Below, one piece after another: positions 34,576 through 48,008 of a stretch of 64,000 bases of DNA. The stretch is from Phellopilus nigrolimitatus (Eukaryota > Basidiomycota > Agaricomycetes > Hymenochaetales > Hymenochaetaceae), in contig JAJOHG010000033.1 of assembly GCA_021029095.1 (NCBI GenBank), forward strand, positions 186,001 through 250,000, written 5' to 3'. Both the position numbers and the translations under genes were made by a program. A model generated the notes under the pieces. It had not been told where the DNA came from and did not search any database. It saw only the letters and a program-made list of their open reading frames with translations. How positions within the stretch are numbered: position 1 is the stretch's first letter; every line of letters starts with the position of its first letter.

Positions 34576-34735
34576 TTGTTGATTGTATGTATGCATCTAT
34601 GCTTGTACAAGGCCTCTAGTCGTGATACTGTATCTATGCGGGTTGAACCAAAGCAAACAAACCAATCCAATAAAAACAAGTGTAGATTGCGCATGTTGAA
34701 AAGCGCTGTAAAGTGTACGGAGTGAAAGGGAGCAT

Positions 34736-37700
34736 TCAAGTCGCCGCAACGGTCTCCTCTACAGACGGGCAGTCGCACTGTGCAAATGAATTAGTATACA
34801 GCATCGCGTACGACTGAAAGTTATACATACCACCAAGTTAAGATCACCAAAGGCATCGTCAACTCTCGCAACAGTCGGCCAGAATTTCGTATCGCGGAGC
34901 CAAGGCAAGGGATACGCCGCTCTCTCTCGCGAGTACGGCCTGTCCCACTTCTCCTCCGACAGGGCGATGACGCTCAGCGGGTGCGGCGCGTTCTTCAAAA
35001 GGTTGTTCTCCCGCGGCGCTACACCGTCGATCACCTCCTGCGCCTCCCGGCGGATTTCGATCATCGCATCGCAGAAGCGGTCGAGCTCCGCAAGCGACTC
35101 GCTCTCCGTCGGCTCGATCAGCATCGCGCTGCTCAGCGGCCACGAGCACGTCGGCGGGTGGAAGCCGTAGTCCTGCAGCCGCTTCGCAACGTCCGTGACC
35201 TTGATCCCGCCCGCGCGCTCGAGCGGCGCGAGGTCCAGCAGTAGCTCATGCGCAACGCGCCCGCGCCCGTTAGTGAAGCGCACGCTGTAGTGTCCCTCGA
35301 GGCGTGCCGCGATGTAGTTCGCGTTTAGCAGTGCCGTCTTGGACGCATCGGTAAGGCCCTGCCCGCCGAGCATCTTGATGTACGCCCATGAGATGAGTAG
35401 GATCGATGCACTGCCGAAGGGCGCAGAGGAGATGGCGGAGATGCCCTTCTCGCCACCTGTGGATACAAGCGGGTGCTTAGGAAGGAAGGGGGTAAGGTGT
35501 TCCGCTACGCATATGGGCCCGACACCGGGTCCTCCACCACCGTGAGGGCTGCATATTGTCATCAGATATAATGTCATTGTCATTTGAAAGAAAGATTTTT
35601 TTTAACAGTAGACATACATCGCAAACGTCTTGTGGAGGTTCATATGGCACACATCACCGCCGCACGTTGCAGGGTTCGTCAGACCGATCTGCGCATTCAG
35701 GTTCGCGCCGTCGAGGTAGACCTGACCGCCGTTCTCGTGAATAATCTTGCATGCCTCCTGGACGCCATCCTCGAAGACACCGTAAGTGGAAGGGTATGTG
35801 ATCTGTACAGAAATTAGACAATGTACATGATTTGAATAACCACCGTAGTGTTCACCATGAAAGCCGCGAGTTGATCCTTGTATTGCTCAGCTTTCGCGCG
35901 GAGGTCCTCAAGGTCGAGGCCGCCGTTTGCAAGCACCTTAACGGATACGACCTTCAGGCCAGCCATGACCGCAGACTAGATGCATCATCACTTAATTAAA
36001 ACCGTCATGCAACTTGAACTACTACATAAGACTCACAGCAGGGTTAGTCCCATGTGCACTGACAGGGATAAGACAGATGTTGCGCTGCGACTCGCCGCGC
36101 GCATCATGGTACGCACGGATGACAGTGAGCCCGGCGTACTCGCCCGACGCGCCGGAATTGGGCTGCAGCGAGCATGAGCGGAAGCCCGTGATCTTGCAAA
36201 GGTCGGACTCCAGTTCCTGCACGGATACAAAAAAAAAGGCTCAGTAACTTCTCATAATTTGAGAAAACAGGAAGCCCCACCTTGATCATCTCGAGGTACC
36301 CTTCAACCTGGTCGATAGGCGCGAAAGGATGCACATTGCTGAACTCGGGCCATGTAAGCGGGATCATGCTGCTCGTGCTGTTTAGCTTCATCGTGCAGCT
36401 CCCGAGCGGGATCATCGCGTGCACGAGCCCGAGGTCGCGCGCCTGCAGGCGGTGGATGTATCTCAGCATCGCCGTCTCCGAGCGGTGGGAGTTGAACACG
36501 GAATGCGGGAGGAACGCAGACGTCCTGCGAAGAGGTGCGGGGACGGGGGACGCTGGCGCAGACGGCGCGGAGAGGGAGGACACAGTGAATGGAGATGCGG
36601 AGACGGAACGCGCGAAGACGTTGATGAGCGCGACGAGATCCGTAGAGGAGAGGCTCTCGTCGAGCGTGATGCCGACATGCGCGCCTATCGACCTTCGCGC
36701 AAGTTGATCTGCGCCTCGCGGGCGACGCTATGCACGGCCACCGCGCCACCCGAGACGGCGCTCACATCAATCGTCAGCGTGTCGAAGAACGCGTCGTTCG
36801 CAACTCTCAGCCCGAGCTTCTCGACCTGCTCCGCAAGCACGCGTGTGAAGCCGTGGACCCGGTTCGCGATGCGCGCGAGGCCGTCCGGACCGTGGTACAC
36901 GGCGTACATGGCGGCCATGTTCGCGAGGAGCGCCTGGCTTGTGCAGATGTTGCTCGTGGCCTTCTCGCGGCGGATGTGCTGCTCGCGCGTCTGGAGCGCG
37001 AGGCGGTACGCGGGCGCGCCCGTCGCGTCGCGGCTGAGGCCAATGAGACGCCCGGGCATCTTGCGCTTAAGCCGTTCCGAGCACGCGAAGAACGCTGCGT
37101 GCGGACCGCCGTAGCCCGCCGGCACGCCGAAGCGCGCAGAGTTCCCGACGACGACGTCCGCGCCCCATTCGCCCGGTGGCTTGAGCATGGTGAGCGCAAG
37201 GAGATCGGTTGCGCAGATGACGAGGCCCTTGGCGGAGTGCACCGTGGAGACGAGCGTTGAGAAGTCCGTAACGCGTCCGTCGACGTCGGGGTACTGAACC
37301 AAAACGCCGCAGAGATCTGACCGGGTGGCATCATCCTCGACAAGCTTGAAGACATCGCCGAAGACGAGCTTTATTCCGAAACCGTTTGCACGCGTCTGAA
37401 GAACTGCCTTTGTTTGAGGAAAAACACCAGAGTCGACCAAGAACGTCCTCTTTTTCATGCTTGAAGCCGCGAATGCCATAGCCATGCCTTCAGCCGCCGC
37501 CGTACCTTCATCTAACAAAGATGCATTTGCAATATGCATGGAAGTGAGCGACATAACCATAGTTTGAAAGTTGACGAGCGATTCCAGACGACCTGATGCG
37601 AAAACATATGAGTATATAGGCACAGCAAACAGCTGAAGGATGATTATACCTTGAGCAATCTCTGGTTGATAAGGTGTGTATGGAGTATACCAAGCCGGGT

Positions 37701-38225
37701 TCTCCATGACCTGTAAGTGCAAGATGCCTTCAGTTTTACGCGTTAAAATAATGGAAATAGTCTCACATTCCGCAAAACGACAGGTGGGACGACCGCATTA
37801 TGATAGCCCATGCCGATATAGCTCTTGAATGGCTTGTTCGCCGCAGCGAGGGCCCTCGCGCGCCTGAACAGCTCGGACTCGCTTAGGGCAGGGATGACCG
37901 CGTTGCTTATCGCGGACTCGGGCAGGCGGATCGACGGCGGCACGGACTCGGCGACGAACGCGTCCATGGAGTCGTACCCAAGCCTGTCGAGCATTGTCTT
38001 GAGTTCGTCGTCATTCGGACCGATGTGCCTCTCGGCGAACGTGTCGATGGGTCCGAACAGCGAGCTCGAGCTGGGGCCCGCCGCCGCCGCCGCCGCCGAC
38101 GATCGCGACAACGGCGCTGCCGCACTTGTTGCGAACGATCTGCGACGGAGCTCATACACATGCCTAGGTACGAGACGGGGTTGCGGGAGACGCAAACCGC
38201 TGCATGCGCGGCGGACGGCGGCCAT
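34736..38225 (-). CDS. GCV2: Glycine dehydrogenase (decarboxylating), mitochondrial P-protein
   Basis: The PLP-dependent P-protein of the glycine cleavage system decarboxylates glycine and passes the aminomethyl group to lipoyl H-protein in mitochondria. N-terminal presequence ([25 protein letters not shown]), then [17 protein letters not shown]. Exons continue with [62 protein letters not shown] and [19 protein letters not shown]. Second half: [43 protein letters not shown], and the PLP lysine in [10 protein letters not shown] joined by an intron to [13 protein letters not shown]. It ends [13 protein letters not shown]. At least eight introns keep frame. One break near 36705 (INLRE to [12 protein letters not shown]) needs a single base restored. 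Length about 1,000 residues, normal for the family. Confidence 0.95.
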
Positions 38226-38897
38226 CGAGCACGCTGTGGAGGACGGCGCTGAGATGGGGTATGGGGTTAAACGGGATGGCGGTGGGCTGAACCCCGCCAG
38301 GCCAGCAAGCGTTCACCGAGCCATGACTGAAAAAAGGCGGACTGGTTGAAGACTCAGATCCTGTATAAAGCCATCACCGGCCCTACGCTTATCTAAATAC
38401 TGCAACCTGCCGATCGTATCTTAGGGTTTGTCTGGGTTTGTGTGCCCTTACTCTTACTGCAATAAGCAACATGGAAAAAGTTTTTCATTTTCTGTTGCGC
38501 TGAATTGGTCAGGCTCGGAGAATGGAGGAAACAGATAGGGAAGGCTCGGAGAACGCTTCCCGCATTCCAGACTCCGTGGCGTCGATCTTTCGTAAAGCCT
38601 AAATGCAGATTGTTAGTCACTTGCTTTCAGCCACAGACGCCTTGACAACTACGAAACTCTGCACATTCGTCCTCTTGAACTACGATAACGCGTCGCAAAT
38701 GAGCGTATTCTGCCATTCCATGCTGCAAGCAGGCGAGCCGAGAAAAAGCGACGAGAACGCGCTCTACCGACGCATTTACGTGCCAAGTTGTTCTTGATGG
38801 TAAAAAAACCTTCGATTGGCAATTAGTAAATCTTAGACTAAAGTAGCAGACAATTGAAATGTGTATCCAAGCTCCGTCAGTCCAAGAAAAACCTAAT
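38226..38897. other. Intergenic, no gene seen
   Basis: GCV2 promoter (minus) and the 3' flank of the ARMH3-like gene. Frames here are short shadows. Confidence 0.45.
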
Positions 38898-41600
38898 TTA
38901 AGAGTCCGGCCCAGGCATGAGCGCCAGCCCGTCCACGTACGCAAAGCGCACGAAGCCTGCCTCGCCCACGTCGTCCGAGTGCCTCGGAGCCTCCTCCTCG
39001 TTCCGCTCCCTCGCACCAACCAGCCCATCCCGCTCCACATCCAGCGCGATAACGCGAAGCACGGCCACCGCGCTCCCCGGCGCAGCGCCGCTTTCGTGCA
39101 CCCGTCGCACGTAGTGTGTTGTGCACTCGATCAGGCGGCGCAGTGCGTGTGCGGGGCTACTTGGGCTGCCTGGGCGGCGCACCCCGCCGCTCGTGCCTGC
39201 GCTGGAAGCTGGCTGGCAGAAGGGATGCTGTTTCTGGATAGTGGAGAGGGAACGAACGAGTTCGTACTGACGACGTTCGTTCGGCGGTTAAGCATCTCCT
39301 TATCAGTTAGGTAACCGATGCAGCATATGAACTTACGACGAGTTGGTGGACGGCCTGCGGGGAGCCAAGGTATGACTCAGCATGACGCACTGAGAAATCA
39401 AGTAAGATGATAGTCTGCGCAGGTGGTAACAGATTCAGAAAATGAATCAGTCGGATAGCCGACACAATAATGCTAACCTCCTGCACGAGTTGCTCCACCT
39501 TCGACGAGTCGCTCATCTTCGCAGACAGAAAATCAAGCAGCGAGATAAGTGACCTCCACAGCTCCTCCCAGTGGTATTCTATGCCGAGGAGACATATAAG
39601 CAAAACGGGGACAAATGAGACAAAAGGAACGCGAAACCTAAACGTCGCTTTGTCTTGCTCAGGAACCAAACGGCGCGGTGCAGTATCCAGACACAGGTAC
39701 TACAGCAGAACAATCCCTTGATTATTTCGGGCAAATGCACTTAACGAATAAGATTACACACATATATGATTGCGTCTCGAGGCGTTTGTGGAGATTATGC
39801 TTCAGCCACAGTATACAACAGTCCAACAATGCGCAGAGTGTCGGACGAGAGTTCAACCCCAGGGGCAGGAGAGGCAGTCTCTTCATCGAAATTTGATAGC
39901 CATTCCGTCAATTATGATCTCATGAATATATGCAACACAACTTACTTGCCGGCAAAGCCTTACCCCACTCGTGCTCTTCGGTTGCGGTTGTAGTCAGCGC
40001 GCTCATCGCGACGTCATTCTCCGCGAGGCGCAGCAACGTCGCAAGGGCCAGCGCCGCGTACGCCGAGGCGCGCGGGCGCTGCGGAGAGGATGCGTGTGTC
40101 AGGAGGTACGAGCTCAAGGACAGGAGGGTGTGCACAAGCGGGGTCAGGGCAGGTCCTTTTGAAGACAAGACAGTATCGGATGCGGAGACGGACGAGGCAG
40201 GACCCGAGGGCGCATCAGAGATGAAAGGCTCCATGAGGACGGCGTTAAAGACAGTGTTGAGGTGCAGAAAATCGTGCACCGGAAGGAGGATGACGGCTGC
40301 TTCGATCGGTCTGAAAAGAGGTTTCTTATTCGTGAGACTATGCTTGTGAAGAGACTGAAAACATATAGACATACTGATTTTTGAACAGCTCTCGCGGCGG
40401 GTCGACGGGCGTTGCCGAGAGGGCCCTGTCTGGCCTAAAAGATGCCAACAGACTACTCATGGAACTCGCGAACGTCGGCGGAGAGTCGTCCAAGATCTCC
40501 TGGTACGCTCTGCACCAGCAATCACTAATCAGCTTCTCGAGCTCTCAACGCAGTTGAGCTGATCACTCGAATACACATACTTGACAACGCTATCCATCGT
40601 GTAGTTCGCAGAGTACACGAGAGCGCGCATGAGTTCCCTGTCCTCCGTCTTCCTGATGGACGAGAGGTACGGGTTGAGCTTCGCCGCATCCGTCCGGTGA
40701 AAGTTTGCAACTATACTCAGGAAAAGTGCTGCCTCGAACGTGAAGGCCTCCGTCTCGGGAGACTTGATTATCTGACATAAATTGACCGGTGCCATTAGAT
40801 GAGCGGGAAAAAGAAAAGATTGACGAGCATTGACGGAACGGTAGACGAACGGATGTGATAGCGGGGAAGAGATCCCGCCGGAGGAGGTACGCGCCTGGGC
40901 TCAGCTGGCTGATCGAGCACGCGAACACGACCGCAAGCTGAAGGACCTGATGCTTCAGGTCCGCTGCGAGACGTGAATTATTAAGTGCCAGGAATACGTG
41001 CCGGCGAGGCAATAGTCGTCGAACGCACCCGGTGCCGCCTCGTCCGATATTATGTCTTCGATCGTACTTGTCAAGTTCTAGACGGACACTTTCAGCCATC
41101 TTGACTTCATTCTGCACGTTGACCAGACGAAACCGACCAAAAACACGGAGTCGCTCTGCCCTACACTGCCCGCGACGATTTCCATCGCCTCCCAGCCAAC
41201 AAGGCCCTTCTCGAGCACACAACGCAGCATGAGTGCGAGAGTCGTCGCAGCATTTCCCTTCTTTGCATCGCCCGGCTGCGCTGTGCGCAGGTGCAGCAGG
41301 CACGTCGCGACGAGCGTGTTTACGAGAGGCTACTGGGGTCGCGACACTTGAAGTTTAGCAATAAATGAAAATAAGCGAGGAATCCAACCTGACCTTATGA
41401 GCCGTCAATAAATCCTCCTTGGCGAGCGCGCGCAGACGCTTTCCGAGGTGCACGCTGTCGACGTTGAGCGAGAGGAGGTTCGCCCAGAACTGCGCAGGAC
41501 TCTCGTGCGGGGAGATCTCCTCCGGCGTGTACCCGTCGAAGAGCTTGTCATACGTTGCGACGAATTTAGAAACCAGATGGTGCCTGCCCATCGACTTCAT
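38898..41600 (-). CDS. ARMH3 / DUF1741 family armadillo-like helical protein
   Basis: The start MKSMGRHHLVSKFVATYDKL is followed by PAQFWANLLSLNVDSVHL (family FWxxLLxLxV block). After an intron (donor GTCAGG) comes PLVNTLVATCLLHLRTA, then NAATTLALMLRCVLEKGL and WEAMEIVAGSVGQ, the order of the N-terminal DUF1741 helices. Later exons give FTFEAALFLSIVANFHRTDA and YLSSIRKTEDRELMRALV, then PIEAAVILLPVHDFLHLNTV, HTLLSLSSYLLTHAS and the end FAYVDGLALMPGPDS. Human ARMH3 (C10orf76) recruits GBF1/PI4KB at the Golgi. Fungal members, including S. pombe UPF0588, are little studied. Exon joins in the middle were only partly resolved. Confidence 0.72.
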
Positions 41601-41819
41601 GAGAGTCCCGCACGACGGTACCGAACGTTCTGCGCAATGAGGTCGTCCGCGCGGTTCCGAATCGGACACATCGCGTCAAGTCCCACCACGCGTCTTCGCG
41701 CGTGCCGTCCATGAATTTCACCATTATTGTAGCCAAGCTTCGAAACTTGCTGGAAGAAAAGAAACTAAAAACCATTTTCATTCTATGGTACAAGAAATGG
41801 CACAAGTAAGACCTTTTCA

Positions 41820-43883
41820 TTAGTTACACAACCTCCTCTGGATTGCTGCATTTATTCCCTCGCAATCTCCGTCCTCCAAGCTTGTCCCATCCAGCGACAA
41901 ATCATGCGATATGAAGGTGGACGAGGTCAGTGACGTATCAGAAGGCGCCAGTATCGATTCGATGGACTGCATCTGGGAGGGACGTGCGCTCGGGATCTGC
42001 TTCTCGTCGCTGACCATGAAGTTGGACTTGCGTCGCAGCCTGCAGCAGAACCAAAGCTCAATTATGTCCTGTAATAATTTTAGGTTGTTGCTTCGCTCGG
42101 CTGATGATCTTCAAAAATGTGACGAACCCTTTGAGTTCCGAAGAGTAAGAAAGCAGCTGTCGGAACTGCCGCAACTCAGATGGGGGTATGATACGGACTA
42201 GGAGCTGTACCGTACTCACGGGAGGCTTCCACCATGTATGGGAAGGGAACCGGCGTATTCGAGACGAAGACGAGACATGCACTGCAGACGTCATTACGAG
42301 TCTCGGTCTTCCTCACTCCGTCTCAGATGTAACAAATCGGGATACTCACGATAGCGTTGCAACACAGTACATCGTAAACAGTCCCACGCGAATGGAAATC
42401 GAAACCGATATGTGTCTGCTCCGCTGATACTGTTCCCGGATAGCTGCGACGTCGTTTGGCTCATATAGCTCGAAAAGCGCGTTTACCTCTTTCCGTGTCT
42501 TGTACCAATTATAACAGATCGAAACTACTCAAAGTAGAAAGAGTCCGAGATTTTGCGTAAGTACTCATTCCAAGAGAAAGACATTGTAACTGATTCGTCT
42601 CTTACTTTCAATGAAGATGATACACGACATCACGATGGCGCAGAACGTCGGGACAATCAAAGAACTGTGAGTATATAGTTGATGAGTCCCTCCGTCGCAA
42701 CTACAAAAAGACGGAAAAGGACTTACAATCGGTAATTCTGCGTCGTGCAATAAATATGGTTCAGAGACAGGATCGCGTTCTCGTCGCTGAGCCCGTGCTT
42801 AGTACTTGACATTTAACGAGTAATGCATATCAAGCAACGAATCACTCACTCCGAGAGTTAGCAAAGAAAACACAACGAAAACAATGTACGGTAGGACGAG
42901 AATCTACCCGAAAGATTTGAAGGTCGCTGAAAATATCAGCTTTTGTAGCACTCACCAAGGAATTCGTCAGTCTTTCAGGAAGATTCCTGATATACGGAAC
43001 ATCCGTCCTATATATTCGCTTCTGGACGCACCATAGCTAGTCTACGCTGAGGATTTCTTCCTTCGACGCGCACGAAAGAACTATTAACAAACCTGAACAA
43101 CCATTTCCAGTCCTGCTACCGCAGCCCTGATACAAGCGGATTCATCAGTCACAATTACCTCGCTAAATAATTTATATTGGAACCCGGCTCACATAGGAGG
43201 CGCACCATGTATTAAGGAAGCCTGAGCAAGACATAACTTTGTCGGTGCCTCCAGATTCTGATTTGCTTGCCCTGAATAGAGACTTTCCATAAATTGCTAG
43301 AAGCTCAGAGCTAGGCTACTTTCTTGGTGAAGAAGGCACGTACAGAATGCAATGAACAACGGAGTAGACGATCCACGTAACGCAGAAGTTAATGAGCGTA
43401 AGGTATCGCGGCCTGCCCGCAGATGCGAATCGGGGCGCGAAAATGAATGTGAGTACCGCCAAAGGGAGAGCGACCTGTCCTCCGACGATATGGAGGGCCA
43501 TCCAAATAGGGGCAAGTCTATCCAAGTTGTACACAGATGCGGATATAGGACCTACGCGTGAAAATGAACCGGAGCAGACCAGATCGCCAGGGGTAAGGAC
43601 TGAGTTGGCTTCAACGGAGACGAATACTGGCGGACTGGTTTTACCTGTTTGAGCGACGATAAATCGCATTTTCACGCAGGAGCCTCCAGGGCCTGCCTAC
43701 TTCCACCGCGTTATAGGTGAAATAGGTATATATGTAGTCCGGCGAGTCGAGAAGGAACAGCGATGAGCTGGCGAACGAGCAGTAGACACCCGAGAAGCTG
43801 TTCGCTTCACTAAGAGGTAGCAGAGCAATCGGGTCGAGCTGACGGTCGTCCATGCCTTGATCAACATCACTATATGAGTACAA
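41820..43883 (-). CDS. Basidiomycete 7TM receptor-like protein (gene A)
   Basis: TM1/TM2 read LAPIWMALHIVGGQVALPLA and YLTLINFCVTWIVYSVVHC, followed after an intron by YSGQANQNLEAPTKLCLAQ and ASLIHGAPPM. Next come AAVAGLEMVVQ, ILVLPYIVFVVFSLLTLG, LIVPTFCAIVMSCIIFI and a cytosolic loop YKTRKEVNALFELYEPND before SISIRVGLFTMYCVATLS. The tail ends QMQSIESILAPSD..AAIQRRLCN. Seven TM segments and a Ser-rich cytosolic tail fit a fungal GPCR-like family expanded in Agaricomycetes; ligand and G-protein coupling are unknown. A possible extracellular N-terminal exon (43883-43690, FLLDSPDYIYTYFTYNAVE) precedes TM1, but its splice junction is not certain. Gene B at 48659-50274 has the same blocks. Confidence 0.75.
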
Positions 43884-44912
43884 TCGAGCTGAATGCCTTG
43901 ATCGTGATCGACTGGAAGCTTGTCACTGGGCAGTGATGGGCAAAGACACGGATATGCAGATGGGTACACAGATCTGCAGCAACGTGTGATAGCTGCTAGC
44001 TGTAGAGCGGATTTCAAGCCATCGTGTCCCCATTAGAGTTCAAGCAGTATGGAACCAGGAAAAGTCCTTGAATAAATTTTGGAGAACGACGTATTCAAAG
44101 CGAGCACAGAGAAAAAAGCGATTTTTGATCCAGAATCGCATGCGAATATAGGGCAGGAGTTCCCGAGAAAACATAGCGCTTTTTCTTTTTTTCCGACTCA
44201 ATGCCGTACGACAGACTGGTCAGAATCTCCAGCCCGCCATTCAAACCCGCAGCCGCTTCCATATGCTGACATTGATAGATGCCCTGATGTCGGGAGAGAA
44301 GTCTATGCTTGCTCATACGTTCCAATAATTGATCCGGTGTGATCTGAATTGGTTGGCGTCCAGGAATTGCTGCTCGCTACCAACACTTGCTGCGAAGGTA
44401 CAACCGATGATCAAAGGTTTGAATAGGGAGCGACGGTGGCGTTCATTTCCACCTATGGAAATACATCGCAAACTTGACTTCCCCTCTACCAAGAGCTCTA
44501 TCTGCAAAAGAACAAGAGAACAGTGACATTATCATTCAGAACCATGTCATGCGAATTTAGAGGGAAAACCGCGCAGCTTTTCGGAAAAACCTCAAGAAAA
44601 TAAAAGGAACAAGACGTATGTATAGGCGGCGCGTCTTTTCCCCGCCTTTTTTCAATCTCTCACAATGATTCTGGGTTGGAAGAAAAACCATATCTCACCT
44701 GCCTTTCTCGCAATATCTTCGCTTTGACTTTGCCTTGAATCAACTGCAGCGATGCTTGTTCCTCGGTGGCAACTCTGTAGATGTTTTGCCTGCTGCCGAC
44801 AAAAACGCGGAAATGGAAATGTCGAAAATGCAGCATACATATAACGCTGGCGAGAGCTTCATAGCATACCCAGTGGAAGCCTCTCTGAACACCACTTTGT
44901 TATCTGTCCAAC
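43884..44912. promoter_or_regulatory. Upstream region of the AA9 gene
   Basis: No supported gene. A CCCCGC motif (about 44640-44645; SYGGRG on the other strand) fits a Cre1/CreA carbon-repression site. A TATA-like CATATAAC lies about 75 bp upstream of the AA9 start. Both are weak on their own, but such sites are usual for lignocellulase genes. Confidence 0.3.
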
Positions 44913-45959
44913 ATGAAGTCGTTTGTTGTTACCGTTCTTGCGTTTCTCGCTGGCTCAGCTTCGGCGCACACTATCTTCCAGGTGCGCGTGGCGTAAAAAG
45001 ACTGGTTTCTCAACTGAAACCTTACGAATGTTCTATCTATGCAGGAGGTGTACGTGAATGGTCTTGACCAAGGTCATCTCGTTGGCATTCGCGCCCCGGA
45101 CTACAACGGTGTCGGTATCTACTTAAACTCGAATTCGTATCTCTAATACGAGACATTTCAACACCACAGCCTATCACAAACGTCTCCTCGGATGACCTCA
45201 TTTGCAATGGTGGTCCGAACCCCCTCACTCACGTTTCTCCTGTCATCATTTCTGCTTTGGCCGGAAGTGAGATCACAGCCGAATGGCATCACACTCACGA
45301 GTGCAGGTACCGGAGACCCTGATGACCCCATTGCTTCAAGCCACAAAGGCCCCGTAATCTCGTACCTGTACGTTGTTCATCAAAACTTATTTCTATTCTT
45401 TTGCTGAACAATTTTTATTAAGTGCTGCAATCCCTAATGCAACACAGAGCGATGTGACTGACCTCAAGTGGTTCAAGATTTGGGAGGACGGCCTCGACAC
45501 TTCGGGCGCGTGGGGTGTCGACCGTCTCATTGCCAATGAAGGCAAGGTGACGTTCACGCTTCCGTCCTGCATTCCCGCAGGCCAGTATCTCCTTCGTCAC
45601 GAGATCATTGCGCTGCACGTCGCAGAGTCCTACCCCGGTGCCCAGTTCTACGTAAGGGATATCAGCCTTCCTGTGATCAATGGAGCCCGGTTTTCTGATG
45701 TTGTGCTTCTTGGGTTTGATGTTCAAACAGATGGAATGTGCCCAGCTCGAGATCACTGGTGGAGGGAGCACGATCCCGGCGACGGTCAGCTTCCCAGGCG
45801 CGTACGCAGGATCGGATCCCGGCATTACAATCAACATCTACCAAACCCTTACAAACTACACAATTCCAGGTGCGTCCTCTTATTCCTAGTCTTACCCGTG
45901 ATAATTTATGATATTCTATTCGTATCTTTTCTGAAGGCCCTACTATCTTCTCCTGCTGA
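44913..45959 (+). CDS. AA9 lytic polysaccharide monooxygenase (formerly GH61), with a frame break
   Basis: Secreted copper enzyme that oxidatively cleaves cellulose or hemicellulose. The signal peptide [18 protein letters not shown] is followed directly by HTIFQ, so mature residue 1 is the histidine of the copper brace. [22 protein letters not shown] and [15 protein letters not shown] come next. EWHHT carries the second brace histidine, and [12 protein letters not shown] holds the axial Tyr and the conserved Gln. It ends GPTIFSC with no linker or CBM1. Five introns (44982-45044, about 45111-45169, 45368-45422, about 45655-45729 and one before the last exon) mostly keep frame. Between EWHHT and [12 protein letters not shown] (about 45285) the frame shifts, as if two bases of a CT pair were lost. 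About 235 residues. Confidence 0.85.
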
Positions 45960-46190
45960 GAGAATCTATTTGCTGCTTTCCCTGCTGGGTTCCATTTATC
46001 TTGTGTGCCGGAAGAGATGCATATTCCTCTCGTCCTAGTTATTCGTCTATAAACAATTTGTTGTGGTTTAAAGCTGCATGAAATTCCGCACAAAAAAAAA
46101 AAGATTTTCGGAAGCAAAGCTACCGTCACGTGCTTGTGAAACGTATCGACGCGTTCTCACTCAGAGTCACTGGCCTTTTGGCTTGAAACC

Positions 46191-47789
46191 ATGTCCACCT
46201 CAGACCTTCCAACAGAGAGAACGCCTCTCGTAGATCGTACGGACATCTATCAAAAGCTGCCTTATCTACTGCAAATCGAGCGAAGCATTTATGATGGCCA
46301 TGGACCTGGTTTTACCGTCTCGCCAACAACCATCACTCAAAGCATCGCCGTCTATTCTGCTGCTCTCCCCTCAGAAGCTGCAAAAACAGCACTCACTTTA
46401 TTGCTGTACCTTAGATGCTTGTCTGGATCATACTTAGAAAAGGCAAGCGGAGATAGAAGTCGCCTGCGTATCTCACGTTTGGCAGAATGTACTGTCCAGG
46501 CATGGAAGGAACTCGATAGTGAGGAGGCTGAAGTTCTGCATCAAATATTGTGGATGCCGTTCCCCATAGACGAAGGAAATGAAGGGAGCCAAACAGGTAA
46601 ATTCAGACTTTCAGTCGTTCCATATGGACACATTGATTGGATCCTTGCATGAACATCCATTTAGTGATCGAAGCCATACTGACTCCAGGTTGTCCTCTTG
46701 CTGTCGCACTTGATGACCGGGTTGCATCAAGTCTCTTGAAGCTGTGGGATCATGGGCAGCCTTCCTCGGCCGTTGATGCTCCGGTGTCTACACTTGAAAC
46801 TTTGATTACAAGAGTTTCTACTCCTCGGTAAGCTGTTCGTACCCTCTATTACACGAAGCTCATAGTAACGCGAACTTTAAGTATTTTCCACTTGATGGAG
46901 CTTGTTTCCTACACTGCCTACCTCTGGATCTATGCGATCTACATCCTCGATCCTCCCTACCATTCCATCTTCGAGGGTCAACCGAGCCCAGACTGGCGAT
47001 CATATATTTTGACGTTCTACGCTGCATCTCGTATTCTAAAGGATACTTGGAGACCGGCTATCCCTTTTTATTGCACCGTTCTTGCCTTCGCGACTACATT
47101 GCCGTCAACTCCAGAATCGGGGGACTTTTCGTATACTTTAATGCTTTTAAGTTTCTTCTTGCACGTCATTCAGTCGCACATGCCACTTCCACCATCGCCA
47201 GTGATGTTAATGCCACGGACCTTTGCAGTCCCACTTTCTGCTATCCTCCACATTCTCTTGTTTAAAATAATTGTTCCCGCATTCCTCTTCTTCCTCCCTG
47301 CATGCCTCATTTCTTTTTTCTTGTGTCTTTATCTATTTCAGACATTTTCTCATGGGTCAAAGGGGCAGCTCTTGACCCCGCGCCAGGCAATGCGAGAGTC
47401 GCGTTTTTGATGCTTTTCCTGATCCTGATCATGTTATCATTCAGCCTCATCACCTCCATGATTCTGTTTTCCGTTTCCCAGCCTCCAGATCGTCTAACTA
47501 TCGCCAACACACCGCAGTTCCTCAACCTTGGAACACATATGGCCCAGACATAGACCTGTCCGTGAGACGGCACTATTTCCAAGCTGCTTCAACCTACTCA
47601 ATGTCGCACTACTTCCCTACACCGTTCAATCTTTTCTGGATTATACTTGTGCGCATCCCGTGTTGGGTTCTTTCTTCAGTTCGCTTGAAGCACGTTGCAT
47701 CGCGTGTACGAGGCATGTTAGAACCAGCTTACTGGATAACCTTTGTCTTCCCACTTGCTCTTATTCTCAAATTAGTTTTTGCTCTGTAA
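46191..47789 (+). CDS. Multi-pass membrane protein of an uncharacterised basidiomycete family
   Basis: The soluble N-terminal exon (MSTSDLPTERTPLVDRTDIY..) has a Ser/Thr and acidic character. It joins in frame through introns to VIEAILTPGCPLAVALDD and then to IFHLMELVSYTAYLWIYAIY. Several TM helices follow (YTLMLLSFFLHVIQSHM, AVPLSAILHILLFKIIVPAF, VAFLMLFLILIMLSFSLITS). The C-terminal exon reads RRHYFQAASTYSMSHYFPTP, with FNLFWIILVRIPCWVLS and a final TM. The splice between the last two helices and the DIFSWVKGAALDP segment (47280-47345) is uncertain. No catalytic motif. The dileucine-like ERTPLVD near the N-terminus could be a vacuolar sorting signal (inference). Confidence 0.6.
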
Positions 47790-48008
47790 CTGTCGTGGCA
47801 GTGGTGCAAGTTCAGGAGAGGTATGCCCATGCCGCGACGCTCGCCTTTCAATCCATAATACACAAATGAGGTCAAAAGACTAAAGCTGACCGACGATCTC
47901 CCACAACCATAAGCACTTGCTTGAACTCGTTCATAGATCATTTTAAGAAGACAATAGCAACGGCAATACAAATACTATCCGGGTCCACCTCTTGTGTTCA
48001 CATGCCCT

